64,000 bases of DNA from Streptomyces sp. R28 (GTDB lineage Bacteria; Actinomycetota; Actinomycetes; Streptomycetales; Streptomycetaceae), in contig NZ_CP163439.1 in assembly GCF_041052385.1 (NCBI RefSeq), positions 10,405,001 to 10,469,000 on the forward strand, written 5' to 3'. Below, piece after piece: positions 23,749 to 33,648 of this stretch. A model generated the notes under the pieces. It worked only from the letters and a program-made list of their open reading frames with translations, was not told where the DNA came from and did not search any database. Position numbers and translations under genes: made by a program. Numbering within the stretch: position 1 is the stretch's first letter; every line of letters begins with the position of its first letter.

Positions 23749-25407
23749 TCAGCCGGTGGGCGGCAGCCGCAGCTGGAGCATGGCCAGCAGACGCTGGTCG
23801 GGACGGCTCAGGTCGAGACCGGTCAGCTCCTCGGCCCGGCGAAGGCGGTAGCGCAGCGTGTTGGGGTGCACGTGCAGCTGGGCGGCGGCCTCCCGAACGT
23901 CCCCGAAGGCATTCAGGTAGACGAGCAGGGACTCGGCCAGTCGGCCCTGGTGGGCGCTGTCGTGAGCCACCAGGGCGGTCAGCCGCGGATCCCGTATCTC
24001 GGGGTGGGTGGCGAGCAGCGTCAGCATCTCGCTGACCAGTACTTCCGCCTGGATGTCGGGCAGCGCGGCGACCGCGGTGGGAAGGCCGGCGCTCATCATG
24101 GCGTCGAGGACGCGGTCGGACTCCCGGCGCGACTCGGGGACGTCGCCGAGCCCGGACACCAGGCGGCCGACCGAGCCCCGCAACGGCAGGCCCAGGTGGC
24201 GGCGTGCCGCGTCGGTGATCTCCTGGCACCAGCCGCGCAGGGTGTCCGTGTCGATGCTGCGGGGCAGCTGGGGCAGGAGCACGTAGATACGCGGGTCGAG
24301 CTGCGTGACCAGCGCGCTGCGGTGCCGTGCGGCGATGTGCACCGAGATCAGGTTGGTGACCTCGGTGTGGGTCAGCTCCGGTGCGGCGCCGGCATGGCTC
24401 GTCTCCGGCGCTGCGACGACCTCCGCGGTCCCGTACGAGAACCCCAGGACGGCGGACGGGAGGCCGGCGTCGAATCCCAGGTGGGTGGCGAGCGGCTGCG
24501 GCCCGGTGCTCCCCTCCAGGAGTCCGGCCAGCAGGGTCCGGGTGAGCGTCAGGTTCTCGGAGAGCTCCCGGCGGCGGCGCACCAGGTGGTGCGCGGCGAC
24601 CCGGGCCGCGCCCAGAAGTGCCTGCTCCGAGTGCTCGGACAGGAGTGTGGAGCCCTCCTGCACCCAGATGGTGCCCAGCTGCCGGTCCCCGGACCGGATC
24701 GCCACCGCGAGCCGGCGGCGGATCCCCAGCTCCGGGTGGCTGTCGATACCGATGACCTGGTCGCTGGAGTGCAGGTGCTGGAACACGCCCCACTCGCGCA
24801 GCTTCGCCAGGTACGCCTCCGGTCCCTGCCAGCCGAGGATGGAGCGCCGGCGAAGGTCGTCGATCTCGTCGGAGTCGGTGGAGCGGGAGTAGGCCAGCAC
24901 CCGGTTGGCGGCGTCCTCGATGCTGACGATGCCGCTGGTGAGGATGGCGGTGGTCTGGGCGAGGGAGAACAGGTCGCCCTCTTCCGCTCCCGCGCCGGGG
25001 TGTCCCGGAGGGGCGTCGTCGAGGGCGGCCCGGGCCAGCGCGTTCACCTGTTGCCAGCGCGCTTCGCTGCGCAGCGAGAGCAGGGCCACCCCGGCCTCGG
25101 CGGGGGTCTCGCCGAGGGCCGCGGCCTGACCGGGACCGTCCAGCTTGGCCACGACGGCGGCGGCTCCGTCACGGGCGGCGGCCCGCAGCGCGGGAAGGGC
25201 GGCGCGGCCACGGGCACCGATCACAAGGACCAACTCGCCGGGCTGGGCGGTCGGAGGGTCTTCGGGGTCGAGCAGGGCGACGCCCCGGATCTCCACGTCG
25301 AGCCCGGCGGGAGCGGCCTGCAACTCCACCAGGGTGTCACCGAGAGCCATCAGCAATTGGCGCAGGCTGATACTGGCTGAGGGCGAAGACACCGCGGCCG
25401 GATCCAT
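23749..25407 (-). CDS. PucR/CdaR-family transcriptional regulator
   Basis: 552-residue regulator with an N-terminal PucR-like sensory domain, a central GGDEF-like domain and the C-terminal helix-turn-helix of the family (EAAAQLHVHPNTLRYRLRRA, about residue 510-530). PucR members control purine, amino-acid or polyamine catabolism. I chose the ATG at 25407; the reading frame is open further upstream but that part has no family character. The amino-acid permease follows on the same strand and is the obvious target. Confidence 0.85.
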   Translation of the reverse strand: MDPAAVSSPSASISLRQLLMALGDTLVELQAAPAGLDVEIRGVALLDPEDPPTAQPGELVLVIGARGRAALPALRAAARDGAAAVVAKLDGPGQAAALGETPAEAGVALLSLRSEARWQQVNALARAALDDAPPGHPGAGAEEGDLFSLAQTTAILTSGIVSIEDAANRVLAYSRSTDSDEIDDLRRRSILGWQGPEAYLAKLREWGVFQHLHSSDQVIGIDSHPELGIRRRLAVAIRSGDRQLGTIWVQEGSTLLSEHSEQALLGAARVAAHHLVRRRRELSENLTLTRTLLAGLLEGSTGPQPLATHLGFDAGLPSAVLGFSYGTAEVVAAPETSHAGAAPELTHTEVTNLISVHIAARHRSALVTQLDPRIYVLLPQLPRSIDTDTLRGWCQEITDAARRHLGLPLRGSVGRLVSGLGDVPESRRESDRVLDAMMSAGLPTAVAALPDIQAEVLVSEMLTLLATHPEIRDPRLTALVAHDSAHQGRLAESLLVYLNAFGDVREAAAQLHVHPNTLRYRLRRAEELTGLDLSRPDQRLLAMLQLRLPPTG

Positions 25408-25537
25408 GAACGGGGATCGTACTGGGGTACGGCTGGCGGCCCGCAAGCGTCGTCCGGGGCCGCCCGCCACGACGTCGGCCGCCCGCTCGGGCCCTTACAC
25501 CCCCGTCCGGTCGCCCGTCGGCGTGGTCACCGCCCTG

Positions 25538-26950
25538 TCAGGACCTCTCGACGCCCCGCAGGCTGTCGAGCCCGGAAACGATGGCGGCCACGACCCGATC
25601 CGTGTCGTCCTCGGACGTACGCCAGTTGCTGAACGCCGCGCGCAGCGCGGGAGTGCCGCCGTACACGGTCGGCGTCAGGAACGCCTCCCCGGACGCGGCG
25701 ACGGCCCGGGCCAGCGCGTCGACCCGCTCCCGCGTCGGCTCGTCGGCGAGGGTGAAGCAGACCACGTTGAGCCGGACCGGCGCCAGCAGCGAGAGCTCGG
25801 GAAGACCGGCGATGCGCTCGCCGAGGCGCCGCGCGAGGGCGACCGTGCGCTCGACGATCTCGCGGTGCCCCGCACGGCCGTACGCCATGAGCGAGAACCA
25901 GGCCGGCAGGGCCCGCAACCGGCGGGAGCTCTCCGGTGTGAGGTGCAGGAAGTCGGGGTCCTTCGTGGGCAGCCCGATGTACGGCGACGCGTTGTGGAAG
26001 ACGTTCACCTGGAGGTCCTGTCGGCGGGTGAACTGGACCGCCGCGTCGTAGGGCACGTTGAGCCATTTGTGCAGGTCGACGCAGATCGAGTCGGCCGCGT
26101 CGAGGCCGTCGACGTAAGACGCGTACGCGGGGGAGAGGGCGGCGAAACCGCCGAACGCGGCGTCGACGTGGAGCCAGAAGTCGTACCGCTCCTTGAGCGC
26201 GGCGATGGCCCGCAGGTCGTCGAAGTCCACGGTGTTCACGGTCCCGGCATTGGCCACGACGATCGCCGGACGGCCCTGAAGCGCGGCCAGGGCGTCGGCG
26301 AGCCGGTCGACGTCCACGGCCTCGCGGTTGCCGGGCAGCACCGGCACGCGGCGCAGCCGGTCCCGGCCGATGCCGAGCACGGCCAGCGCCTTGAGAACGG
26401 TGGAGTGGGCGCTGCCCGACAGCACATCGACGGGGCCGAGGGCAGCGACCCCGTCCCGGGCGACGGAGACCCCGCTGCGCTCACCGAGCCATTCCCTGGC
26501 GATGGCGAGCCCCACGGTGTTGGACGCGGTCGCACCGGTCACGAACGCCCCGCTGTGCGCATCGCTCAGCCCGAACAACGCCCGCAGCCAGCTCACCGTC
26601 TCCCGTTCCAGTGCCGTCGCCCAGGAGTCGGCGCCATTGATCACGTTCTGGTCGTACGTGCTCGTCAGCCAGTCCCCGGCCAGCGCGGCCGGCGTCGTAC
26701 CGCCCGTGACGAAGCCGAGGTAGCGCGGACCGGCGGAGCCGGAGAAGCCCGGAGCCCACCGCTCGGCGAACCGGGCGAGGGCACCCCCGGCCCCGACCCC
26801 CTCGGCCGGGAGGCCCGCACGCTCGGGCGCGTCGGCCAGGCGTACGACCGGCCGCTCGGCCAGACCGGCCAGCTCCCGGGCGGCCAGATCGCGGGCGGAC
26901 TGCAGGAGCTCCGGAAGCCGGGAGAGATCGTCGGCGAGTACGCGATGCAT
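25538..26950 (-). CDS. PLP-dependent amino-acid decarboxylase (group II, aromatic-L-amino-acid type)
   Basis: 470-residue type I fold PLP enzyme of the DDC/GAD/TDC group, converting an amino acid to its amine. The cofactor lysine lies in CVDLHKWLNVPYD, with the upstream HVDAAFGG aspartate and GATASNTVGL substrate loop. The group covers aromatic, glutamate and 2,4-diaminobutyrate decarboxylases, and the substrate cannot be set from sequence alone. It is on the same strand as the PucR regulator and permease, separated by 130 bp. The promoter is shared with the divergent L,D-transpeptidase. Confidence 0.88.
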   Translation of the reverse strand: MHRVLADDLSRLPELLQSARDLAARELAGLAERPVVRLADAPERAGLPAEGVGAGGALARFAERWAPGFSGSAGPRYLGFVTGGTTPAALAGDWLTSTYDQNVINGADSWATALERETVSWLRALFGLSDAHSGAFVTGATASNTVGLAIAREWLGERSGVSVARDGVAALGPVDVLSGSAHSTVLKALAVLGIGRDRLRRVPVLPGNREAVDVDRLADALAALQGRPAIVVANAGTVNTVDFDDLRAIAALKERYDFWLHVDAAFGGFAALSPAYASYVDGLDAADSICVDLHKWLNVPYDAAVQFTRRQDLQVNVFHNASPYIGLPTKDPDFLHLTPESSRRLRALPAWFSLMAYGRAGHREIVERTVALARRLGERIAGLPELSLLAPVRLNVVCFTLADEPTRERVDALARAVAASGEAFLTPTVYGGTPALRAAFSNWRTSEDDTDRVVAAIVSGLDSLRGVERS

Positions 26951-27070
26951 AACGGCAGCGTAGGGACAATTTCACTGTTTGGTCACAGCCGCGCCAGGCC
27001 CACAACCCTCGACCCCGCGGACCTGTCTAGCTGGCAGAGAACGCACGAATCACAAGGGAGAGGCCCGGCC

Positions 27071-27769
27071 ATGGGGGACATTCGCAGACGGCGCGCCGTC
27101 GCACTCGGCATCACCGCAGGACTGGTCGCACCGCTCACGCTGGCACTCGGCGCCGCGCCGGCGCAGGCCGCGAGCTGTACGACGCAGGCCGGGCCGTATC
27201 AGAAGCAGGTGGAGAAGTTCCTCGGCCGACCGGTCGACGGAAAGCAGTCCGCCGCCGACTGCAAGGCCATCCAGGCCTTCCAGAACAAGCATGGCATCAC
27301 CCCGAACGCCGGGTACGCGGGACCCGTCACCTGGGGCGTGATGGACCTGATGAACAAGCAGAAGGCCGTCGGGAACAACCCCAACAAGGACGGCAAGTGC
27401 CCGACGAACAAGGGCCGCATAGCCTGCGTCAACCTCACGCTCCAGCTGAGCTGGATCCAGGACGGCAGCAGTCTCGTCTACGGCCCGGTGCCCGTGCGCA
27501 CCGGCCGTGACGGCTACGAGACCCGCACCGGCCTGAAGAAGATCTACTGGCGGGACATCGACCACGTCTCGAACATCTACAACGTGCCGATGCCCTACAG
27601 CCAGTTCTTCGACGGCGGCCAGGCCTTCCACTCGGTCGGCGTCAGCATGTGGAACCCGCCGGGCTCGCACGGCTGCGTCAACATGACCAAGACCACCGCC
27701 AAGAAGTACTGGTCCCTGCTGAAGAACGGCGACGACGTCTTCGTGTACGGCCGCAAGCCGGGCACCTGA
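27071..27769 (+). CDS. Secreted L,D-transpeptidase (YkuD) with peptidoglycan-binding domain
   Basis: 232-residue secreted enzyme that makes or remodels 3-3 peptidoglycan cross-links. It has a signal peptide (RRRRAV, hydrophobic core, cleavage near AQAAS), a peptidoglycan-binding_1-like segment (ADCKAIQAFQNKHGI, residues 55-85) and a YkuD domain with active-site PPGSHGCVNM, whose Cys is the nucleophile, preceded by the conserved FHSVG histidine. GGGAGAGG precedes the ATG. It is divergent from the decarboxylase with 120 bp between. Confidence 0.92.
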   Translation: MGDIRRRRAVALGITAGLVAPLTLALGAAPAQAASCTTQAGPYQKQVEKFLGRPVDGKQSAADCKAIQAFQNKHGITPNAGYAGPVTWGVMDLMNKQKAVGNNPNKDGKCPTNKGRIACVNLTLQLSWIQDGSSLVYGPVPVRTGRDGYETRTGLKKIYWRDIDHVSNIYNVPMPYSQFFDGGQAFHSVGVSMWNPPGSHGCVNMTKTTAKKYWSLLKNGDDVFVYGRKPGT

Positions 27770-27802
27770 CGCAGCACAGGTACCCGGCCGCGGGGGAGGG
27801 CG

Positions 27803-29005
27803 TCACGCCTCGGGCGCGTCCCCGAAGTCCGGGATCTCCAGCCTGACCCCGCCCTGCTGCGCCGACTCGTGCGCGACGATGCCCGGCAGGGTGTAGCGGG
27901 CCGCGACCCACGCGTTCACGGACGGCAAGGTGCGGCTGTTGACCGCGGTCACGAAGTCGTCCACCAGGAAGTGGTGACTTCCTTCGTGGCCGTTGTGCAG
28001 GTTGTCGAACTCACGGGGCAGCCGGGCGCGGTCGTGCACCGGCGCCGAACCCGAGGTGAACGCGGCGCGCAGATCCGGCGCGATGTGCTGGAGTGACGGG
28101 TCGTCCGGAGCCATGGTCGGCTTGGGCTCCAGCAACTCGCTGATGTCCTTCACGCCCTTCTTGTCCTGCCACAGAGCCACGGTGGCGAGCTGCTCCATGC
28201 TCGCCTCGGTGCCGAAGAACCGGAATCGCGACTCCCGTATGTGCGAGGGGTAGCCGACCCGCCGGAACTCGTTGGTACGGAACGAGCCGCCGCCCGCGAC
28301 CTCGAACAGCGCGGTCGCGTTGGAGACGTCGTTGCCGAACTGGCTGACGGCCTTGTCGAAGACGCCGTCGCCGCGGTCGTCCACGACACCGATCGCCGAC
28401 ACACTCACCGCGTGCGTCTGCCAGGCTCCCAGCACACCGCCCACCGCGTGCGTCGGGTAGAGCAACGGGGGATAGCTGGCGGTCGCCTTCCAGTTGTCGC
28501 CGCCGCTGTACTGGTACGCCTCGTAGAACCCCAGGTCCATGTCGTGGACGTAGTCGCCCTCGGCGTAGAAGAGCCGCCCGAAGGCGCCCTCGGCGATCTG
28601 GTTGCGGGCGTGCACCGTCGCCGGGTTGTACTGGCTGGTCTCACCCATCATGTACGTCAGCCCGGTCGCCCTGACCGCGTCGATGATCGCCGCGATCTCC
28701 TCCGTGGTGATCGCCATGGGGACGGCGGAGTAGACGTGCTTGCCGGCGTTCAGGCCCTGGAGGACCAGCGGTCCGTGGGTCCAGCGCTGGGTGAAGACGG
28801 CGACCGCGTCGACGGCCTCCGACTCCAGCATCGCCTCGTACGACGGGAAGGTGCCCGCCAGTCCCTGTGCGTCGGCGAGTTGCTCGGCCCGCTCGGGCAG
28901 CAGATCGGTGACGTACACGTCGCTGACACCGGGGTGGGCCTGGAACAGCGTGGCGAACTGGCCGGAGAACTGGCCGGCACCGACGATGCCGAGGGAGAAC
29001 GTCAT
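27803..29005 (-). CDS. Gfo/Idh/MocA-family oxidoreductase
   Basis: 400-residue NAD(P)-dependent sugar or inositol dehydrogenase-like protein. It has GIVGAGQFSGQFATLF as the Rossmann start, then AVFTQRWTHGPLVLQGLNAG and the AGKHVYSAVPM motif, where the family lysine (EKP) is replaced by Ala-Val-Pro. The ATG at 29005 fits the fold; an upstream start would add 15 residues without SD support. It is the last gene of the sugar ABC operon and probably acts on the imported compound. Confidence 0.87.
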   Translation of the reverse strand: MTFSLGIVGAGQFSGQFATLFQAHPGVSDVYVTDLLPERAEQLADAQGLAGTFPSYEAMLESEAVDAVAVFTQRWTHGPLVLQGLNAGKHVYSAVPMAITTEEIAAIIDAVRATGLTYMMGETSQYNPATVHARNQIAEGAFGRLFYAEGDYVHDMDLGFYEAYQYSGGDNWKATASYPPLLYPTHAVGGVLGAWQTHAVSVSAIGVVDDRGDGVFDKAVSQFGNDVSNATALFEVAGGGSFRTNEFRRVGYPSHIRESRFRFFGTEASMEQLATVALWQDKKGVKDISELLEPKPTMAPDDPSLQHIAPDLRAAFTSGSAPVHDRARLPREFDNLHNGHEGSHHFLVDDFVTAVNSRTLPSVNAWVAARYTLPGIVAHESAQQGGVRLEIPDFGDAPEA

Positions 29006-29063
29006 GTAAAGCGTGCCCTTCACTGGTAGAGACTGCGGTGGAGAGATCACTGCGGTGGAGAGA

Positions 29064-30407
29064 TCACTGCGAGAGGATCCGGTTGATCTGGCTGGTGGTC
29101 CGGTCGAGGCTGTTCACCGATGCTCCGTTGCCGTAGATGTCCTCCATCTGCGGCTGCATGAGCGCGGTGACGTCCGCCGCGTAGTTGGTGATCGGGTAGG
29201 AGAAGGTGCGGAAGCGCTTCTTGTCGGCCACGGGTTCGGTGAAGGCCGTGACGTCGATGCCCTTCTTCTTGTAGGCGGCGATGGCGGCTTCAGTGCCGGC
29301 CGCAGTGGCGGGGAAGACGACGCCGTATTTGCCGACGACGCTCTGGCATGCGTCGGAGGCCAGGTAGGCCACCCACTTGCGGGCGCCCGCCTTGTTCTTG
29401 GAGGCCTTGGTGATGGAGTCGGCGAGGCCGTTCATCATGGTGGCGCGCTTGCCGGTCGGGCCGACGGGGGTGACGGCGCTCTTGATGTCCCTGCCCTTGA
29501 AGCCGGCGTAGGTGGAGATCATCCAGGCCCCGTCGAACGTGGTGGCCGCCTTGCCTGCCGCGACCTGGGTGTTGCCCTGGTTGGACTGGACGTTGTAGTC
29601 GGAGAAGGGGGCCAGGTAGCCCTTCTTCGCCAGCCCGAAGTACCACTTGATCACGGCCTTGAAGGTCTCGCTGTCGTACTGGTACTTCGTGCCCCAGCGG
29701 GCCTTCTCCGTGTAGTCCCAGCCGGCGGAGGCGGCGAACATGCTCCACTGCGTCTGGCCGTCGCCGTAGCCGCCGCCGTTGCTGGCCAGCCCGTACACCT
29801 TGACGTGGTTCTTGTCGAAGCCGGGCTCGTCGCCCCGCTTGCCGTTCTTGTCGATGGTGAGACGGGCGATGGCCTTCTCGAAGGTGCCGCCGTCCTTCGG
29901 GTTCCAGGACAGGTCGCCCAGCTGCTCGGCGCTGAGACCGGCGGACTTGGCCATCTTGTCGTTGTAGAAGAGGGCGACGGTGTCCCAGTCCTTGGGGGCG
30001 CCGTAGCGGTGGCCGTCCTGGCCGGTCCAGTTGGCGGCGAGGCCTGGCTGGTAGTCCTGTTCCTTGATGCCGAGGTCGTCGAGCGGTTCGAGGACCTGCA
30101 GATCGGCGAACTGGCCGAACTTCTGGATGTGGTCGGTGAACACGTCCGGCTGGGTGCCCGCGATGAACCCTGCGGTGAGCTTGGTCCAGTAGTCGCTCCA
30201 GCCCAACTGCGTGATCTTGACGTGCAGCCCGGGATTCTCCTTCTCGAACCCCTTCGCGCAGGCCTGGTAGGCGGGCAGCTGGTTGGCGTCCCAGAGCCAG
30301 TACGTCACGGTGTTCGCGGAGGCCCCGGTGGCGTCGCCCTTCGCGCACCCGGTTGCCAGGGACAGTGCCAGCGCTCCGGCGAGCGCGGTCAGCGTACGAA
30401 GTCGCAT
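29064..30407 (-). CDS. Sugar ABC transporter substrate-binding lipoprotein (family 1)
   Basis: 447-residue extracellular solute-binding protein with lipobox SLATGC (Cys about 21). The body has the SBP_bac_1 hallmarks: AYQACAKGFEKENPGLHVKI, QPDVFTDHIQKFG and DWDTVALFYNDKM. It binds an oligosaccharide or sugar outside the cell and delivers it to the two permeases encoded 11 and 948 bp upstream. No ATPase is encoded here; Streptomyces commonly use the shared MsiK. The substrate is unknown. Confidence 0.92.
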   Translation of the reverse strand: MRLRTLTALAGALALSLATGCAKGDATGASANTVTYWLWDANQLPAYQACAKGFEKENPGLHVKITQLGWSDYWTKLTAGFIAGTQPDVFTDHIQKFGQFADLQVLEPLDDLGIKEQDYQPGLAANWTGQDGHRYGAPKDWDTVALFYNDKMAKSAGLSAEQLGDLSWNPKDGGTFEKAIARLTIDKNGKRGDEPGFDKNHVKVYGLASNGGGYGDGQTQWSMFAASAGWDYTEKARWGTKYQYDSETFKAVIKWYFGLAKKGYLAPFSDYNVQSNQGNTQVAAGKAATTFDGAWMISTYAGFKGRDIKSAVTPVGPTGKRATMMNGLADSITKASKNKAGARKWVAYLASDACQSVVGKYGVVFPATAAGTEAAIAAYKKKGIDVTAFTEPVADKKRFRTFSYPITNYAADVTALMQPQMEDIYGNGASVNSLDRTTSQINRILSQ

Positions 30408-30418
30408 CTTCAAGTCCC

Positions 30419-31339
30419 TCACTTGATCCCGGTGAAGCCGATGGAGCTGACGATGCGGCGGGCGAAGCAGGCGAAGAGCACCAGCATCGGGAGCGCGGCG
30501 ATCAGCGTCGCCGCCGTGAGCCCGGACCAGTCGACGCCGGTCGCCGGGGTCTGCGCCCGGAAGATCGCCAGCGCCACGGTCAGCACGCGCGAGCTGTCGC
30601 TGTAGGAGACCATCAGCGGCCAGAAGTAGTCGTTCCAGGAGGTGATGTACGTCAGCACGGACAGCGTGATGACCGGCGTGGACGCCATCGGCAGGATCAC
30701 CCGGAAGAAGATCTTGACCTTGCCCGCGCCGTCGAGCAGCGCCGCCTCCTCGACCTCGCTGGGGATGTTCATGAAGAACTGCCGAAGGAAGAAGACCGCG
30801 AACGGCGTCATGAAGAGGCTGGGCAGGGCTATGCCGAGCAGCGTGTCCACGAGGTGGAGTTGCTTGATGAGCACGAAGTTCGGCAGCAGCGTGAAGATGG
30901 TCGGCACCATCAGCCCGGCCAGGAACAGACCGAACACCTTGTCCCGGCCGCGCCAGCGCAGCCGCGCGAAGGCGTAGGCGGCCATCGCCGAGAAGAAGAT
31001 CTGGCAGCCCGTGATCAGTGTCGAGACGATCACCGAGTTGAGCAGATAGCGCCAGAAGTCCAGCCCGCCGCCGGCGCCGCCCTGGGCGACCGCCTCCTTG
31101 GCGGACTGCAGCCCGAGGGCGCGTTCGAAGCCGCTCGTGCTGAGATCGACCGGCAGGGGGTTCGCCGGGTCCGCGCCCAGGCCGGCGTTGGTGGACAGCG
31201 CGGTGCGCAGGATCCAGTAGAACGGCAGCAGGGTGATGAGGACGATCAGGCCCATCACGGTCCAGGCGGCGACCCGGCCGAGGGAGAACCTGCGCCTGAC
31301 CGGACGTATCTCGGTCGTCGTGGTGGTCACGGCAGCCAC
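30419..31339 (-). CDS. Sugar ABC transporter permease (MalG type)
   Basis: 306-residue permease with six predicted membrane segments. The EAA loop that docks the ATPase reads EVEEAALLDGAGKVKIFFRV. The GTG at 31339 has AAGGAGCTCACC upstream. It pairs with the MalF-type permease 15 bp upstream and feeds the binding protein gene 11 bp downstream, a compact operon. Confidence 0.93.
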   Translation of the reverse strand: MAAVTTTTTEIRPVRRRFSLGRVAAWTVMGLIVLITLLPFYWILRTALSTNAGLGADPANPLPVDLSTSGFERALGLQSAKEAVAQGGAGGGLDFWRYLLNSVIVSTLITGCQIFFSAMAAYAFARLRWRGRDKVFGLFLAGLMVPTIFTLLPNFVLIKQLHLVDTLLGIALPSLFMTPFAVFFLRQFFMNIPSEVEEAALLDGAGKVKIFFRVILPMASTPVITLSVLTYITSWNDYFWPLMVSYSDSSRVLTVALAIFRAQTPATGVDWSGLTAATLIAALPMLVLFACFARRIVSSIGFTGIK

Positions 31340-31354
31340 GGTGAGCTCCTTCCG

Positions 31355-32320
31355 TCAGCCGAGGTCGGTCTGGCCGGCCCGGGTGAGCCGGTACTGCAGG
31401 ACGGTGATCGCGCTCAGCACGACCAGCAGGGCGACGGACATCGCCGAGGCGTAGCCGAACTGGAAGCGGCCGAAGGCGGAGCCGTAGATGTAGTACTGAA
31501 GGACGTTGGTCGCGTTCGCCGGACCGCCCGCGGTGGTCACGGCCACGGTGTCGAAGACCTGGAACGAACCGATCACAGTCATGATCAGTACGACGGCCAG
31601 CACCGGCCGCAGCAGCGGCATGGTGATCCGCCAGAACATCCGCCACTCACTCGCGCCGTCCACCTTCGCCGCCTCGTAGACGTCGTTCGGGATCGCCTGC
31701 AGACCGGCGAAGAGCAGCAGCGCGGTGTAGCCGACGTGCCGCCAGACGTTGATCAGGGCGATGGTCGGGATGGCCCAGGTCTCGTCGTTGAGGAAGGGGA
31801 TGCGGTCGAACCCGATCGCGCTGATGATCTCGTTGCCGATACCGAGCTGGGTGTCGAGGATCCACAGCCAGACCAGGCCCGCGACGACGTTCGACATCAG
31901 ATACGGGGTGAGCACGATGCCCCGCAGCATCGCCGACTGGGTGAGCCGCTGCAGCAGCACGGCGATCGCGAGCGCGGCGACCGTCTGCACGCCGATGTTG
32001 ATCACCACGTACTCGACGGTGACCGTCAGCGAGTCCCAGAAGATCGGGTCGTGGACCATCCGTACGTAGTTGTCCAGGCCCACCCACTCGGGCGGCGTGA
32101 GCAGGTTGAAGCGGGTGAAACTCAGATAGACGCCCCGCAGCGTCGGCCAGAGCAGGAAGACCAGGAAGCCCAGCATCGCCGGAGCGATGAAGACCGCGGC
32201 CAGCCGCCCGTCCCCCTGACTCTCGCGGGAGCGCGCCCGCCGCGTCCTCGGCTTGGTCCCTGCCCCCTCGGCGCCGCCCACAGGCAGACGCGACGGAGGG
32301 CTGCTGGAGGCGATGGTCAT
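31355..32320 (-). CDS. Sugar ABC transporter permease (MalF type)
   Basis: 321-residue permease with an N-terminal basic region, then six predicted membrane segments (AAVFIAPAMLGFLVFLLWP first). The EAA loop is DVYEAAKVDGASEWRMFWRI. I chose the ATG at 32320, with GAGGGAG upstream; the reading frame is open 24 codons further but those residues are not typical. It is the first gene of the operon, divergent from the ROK repressor. Confidence 0.93.
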   Translation of the reverse strand: MTIASSSPPSRLPVGGAEGAGTKPRTRRARSRESQGDGRLAAVFIAPAMLGFLVFLLWPTLRGVYLSFTRFNLLTPPEWVGLDNYVRMVHDPIFWDSLTVTVEYVVINIGVQTVAALAIAVLLQRLTQSAMLRGIVLTPYLMSNVVAGLVWLWILDTQLGIGNEIISAIGFDRIPFLNDETWAIPTIALINVWRHVGYTALLLFAGLQAIPNDVYEAAKVDGASEWRMFWRITMPLLRPVLAVVLIMTVIGSFQVFDTVAVTTAGGPANATNVLQYYIYGSAFGRFQFGYASAMSVALLVVLSAITVLQYRLTRAGQTDLG

Positions 32321-32487
32321 CGGGAGACTCCCTCGTCTGCGGCGGCTCGTCCTCGGCCACTTACTTTTGTGGCGGAAGAATCCAGCCGTCAAGAGGTGCG
32401 CGAGTATCTTCTCCAGGGCGTGTGGACCGGCTTAGACTGGCCTGGTTGTTTTTGTAGAGAAAAAAATCATGTGGGAGCCTGACGACC
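32321..32487. promoter_or_regulatory. Divergent sugar-operon/ROK promoter
   Basis: 167-bp space between the MalF-type permease and ROK gene. It holds an unusually A/T-rich stretch, TTGTTTTTGTAGAGAAAAAA (about 32445-32464), resembling the T-run/A-run halves of NagC/Mlc (ROK) operators. The repressor probably controls both directions from here. Confidence 0.5.
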
Positions 32488-33648
32488 ATGACCGCAGTAG
32501 CCGCCAGTTGGCTCCCCCTCAGCCCCGGTGAACGCTCGGTTGCGATCGAGGTGCTCCTCGGTGGCCCGGTGTCGCGCACCGAACTCGCCCGGCGGCTCGA
32601 TCTGTCCGCGGGCAGCCTCACCCGGCTGACCAAACCGCTGATCGAGTCGGGTCTCCTCGTCGAGGTCCCCGAGGCGGGCGCCCCGGCGGAGGTGCGCCAG
32701 GGCCGCCCGTCGCAGCCGCTGGACGTGGTCGCCGAGTCACGCTCCTTCATCGGTTTCAAGATCACCGAGGACATGGTCTACGGCGTCGTCACCACCCTCA
32801 GGAGCGAGATCGTCGCCCGCTATGACCGCCCCCTCGCCACCCATGACCCCGCCGGGGTCGTGGACCTGCTGGGGGAGATGGTCGACGAGCTCGCCGGCAG
32901 CCACCCCCGGCTCGCCGGTATCGGCATCGGTGTGGGCGGTCTCGTCGAGGACCGTGCCGTGGTCGGGGAGTCCCCGTTCCTGCACTGGCGCGACGTCCCG
33001 CTCGCCGAACTGGTCGAGGAGCGCACGGGGTTGCCGGTCGTCGTGGAGAACGACGTGGCCGCCCTGGTCGAGGCGGAGACCTGGTTCGGCGCCGGCCGCG
33101 GCCTCGACCGCTTCGTCGTCCTCACCATCGGCGCCGGCATCGGCTACGGGCTGGTCCTGGGCGGCAAGCGGGTGCCGTACGCCGAGGAGGACCGGGGCTT
33201 CGGGCGGCACTGGATCGTGAACCCCAACGGCCCGCTCACCCCCGACGGGGCACGCGGCAGCGCCGTCTCCCTGCTGACCATCCCCAACATCCGCTACCAG
33301 GTGCAGGCCGCTACCGGTCGTGACCGCACGTACGAGGAGATCCTCGAGCTCGCCGCGGCGGGCGAGCCGATGTCCTCCCGGGTCATCGAGGAGGCGGCCC
33401 GCGCCCTGGGCACCCTGGTCGCCCAGATCGGCAACTTCGTGCTGCCGCAGAAGGTCCTGCTCGCCGGAGAGGGGGTGGGGCTGATGGAGGTCGCCGGCAA
33501 GACTGTGACGGACACCATCCGCGCCCATCGGCACCCGCTGGCCGCCCCGATCGACCTCGAGACCAAGGTGTCCGACTTTCACGACTGGGCGCGTGGCGCC
33601 GCCGTTCTCGCGATCCAGGTGCTGGTGCTCGGGGCGGCGGACGCCTGA
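32488..33648 (+). CDS. ROK-family transcriptional repressor
   Basis: 386-residue regulator with an N-terminal winged helix (RTELARRLDLSAGSLTRLTKP, residues 30-52) and a ROK sugar-kinase-like domain (GIGIGVGGLVEDRAVVG, VVENDVAALVEAE). The zinc-binding CxCxxxxC cluster expected after the conserved histidine is absent: the loop reads GPLTPDGARGSAVS. It should sense a sugar and repress the adjacent ABC operon. Loss of the cysteines suggests a pure regulator without kinase activity. Confidence 0.88.
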   Translation: MTAVAASWLPLSPGERSVAIEVLLGGPVSRTELARRLDLSAGSLTRLTKPLIESGLLVEVPEAGAPAEVRQGRPSQPLDVVAESRSFIGFKITEDMVYGVVTTLRSEIVARYDRPLATHDPAGVVDLLGEMVDELAGSHPRLAGIGIGVGGLVEDRAVVGESPFLHWRDVPLAELVEERTGLPVVVENDVAALVEAETWFGAGRGLDRFVVLTIGAGIGYGLVLGGKRVPYAEEDRGFGRHWIVNPNGPLTPDGARGSAVSLLTIPNIRYQVQAATGRDRTYEEILELAAAGEPMSSRVIEEAARALGTLVAQIGNFVLPQKVLLAGEGVGLMEVAGKTVTDTIRAHRHPLAAPIDLETKVSDFHDWARGAAVLAIQVLVLGAADA

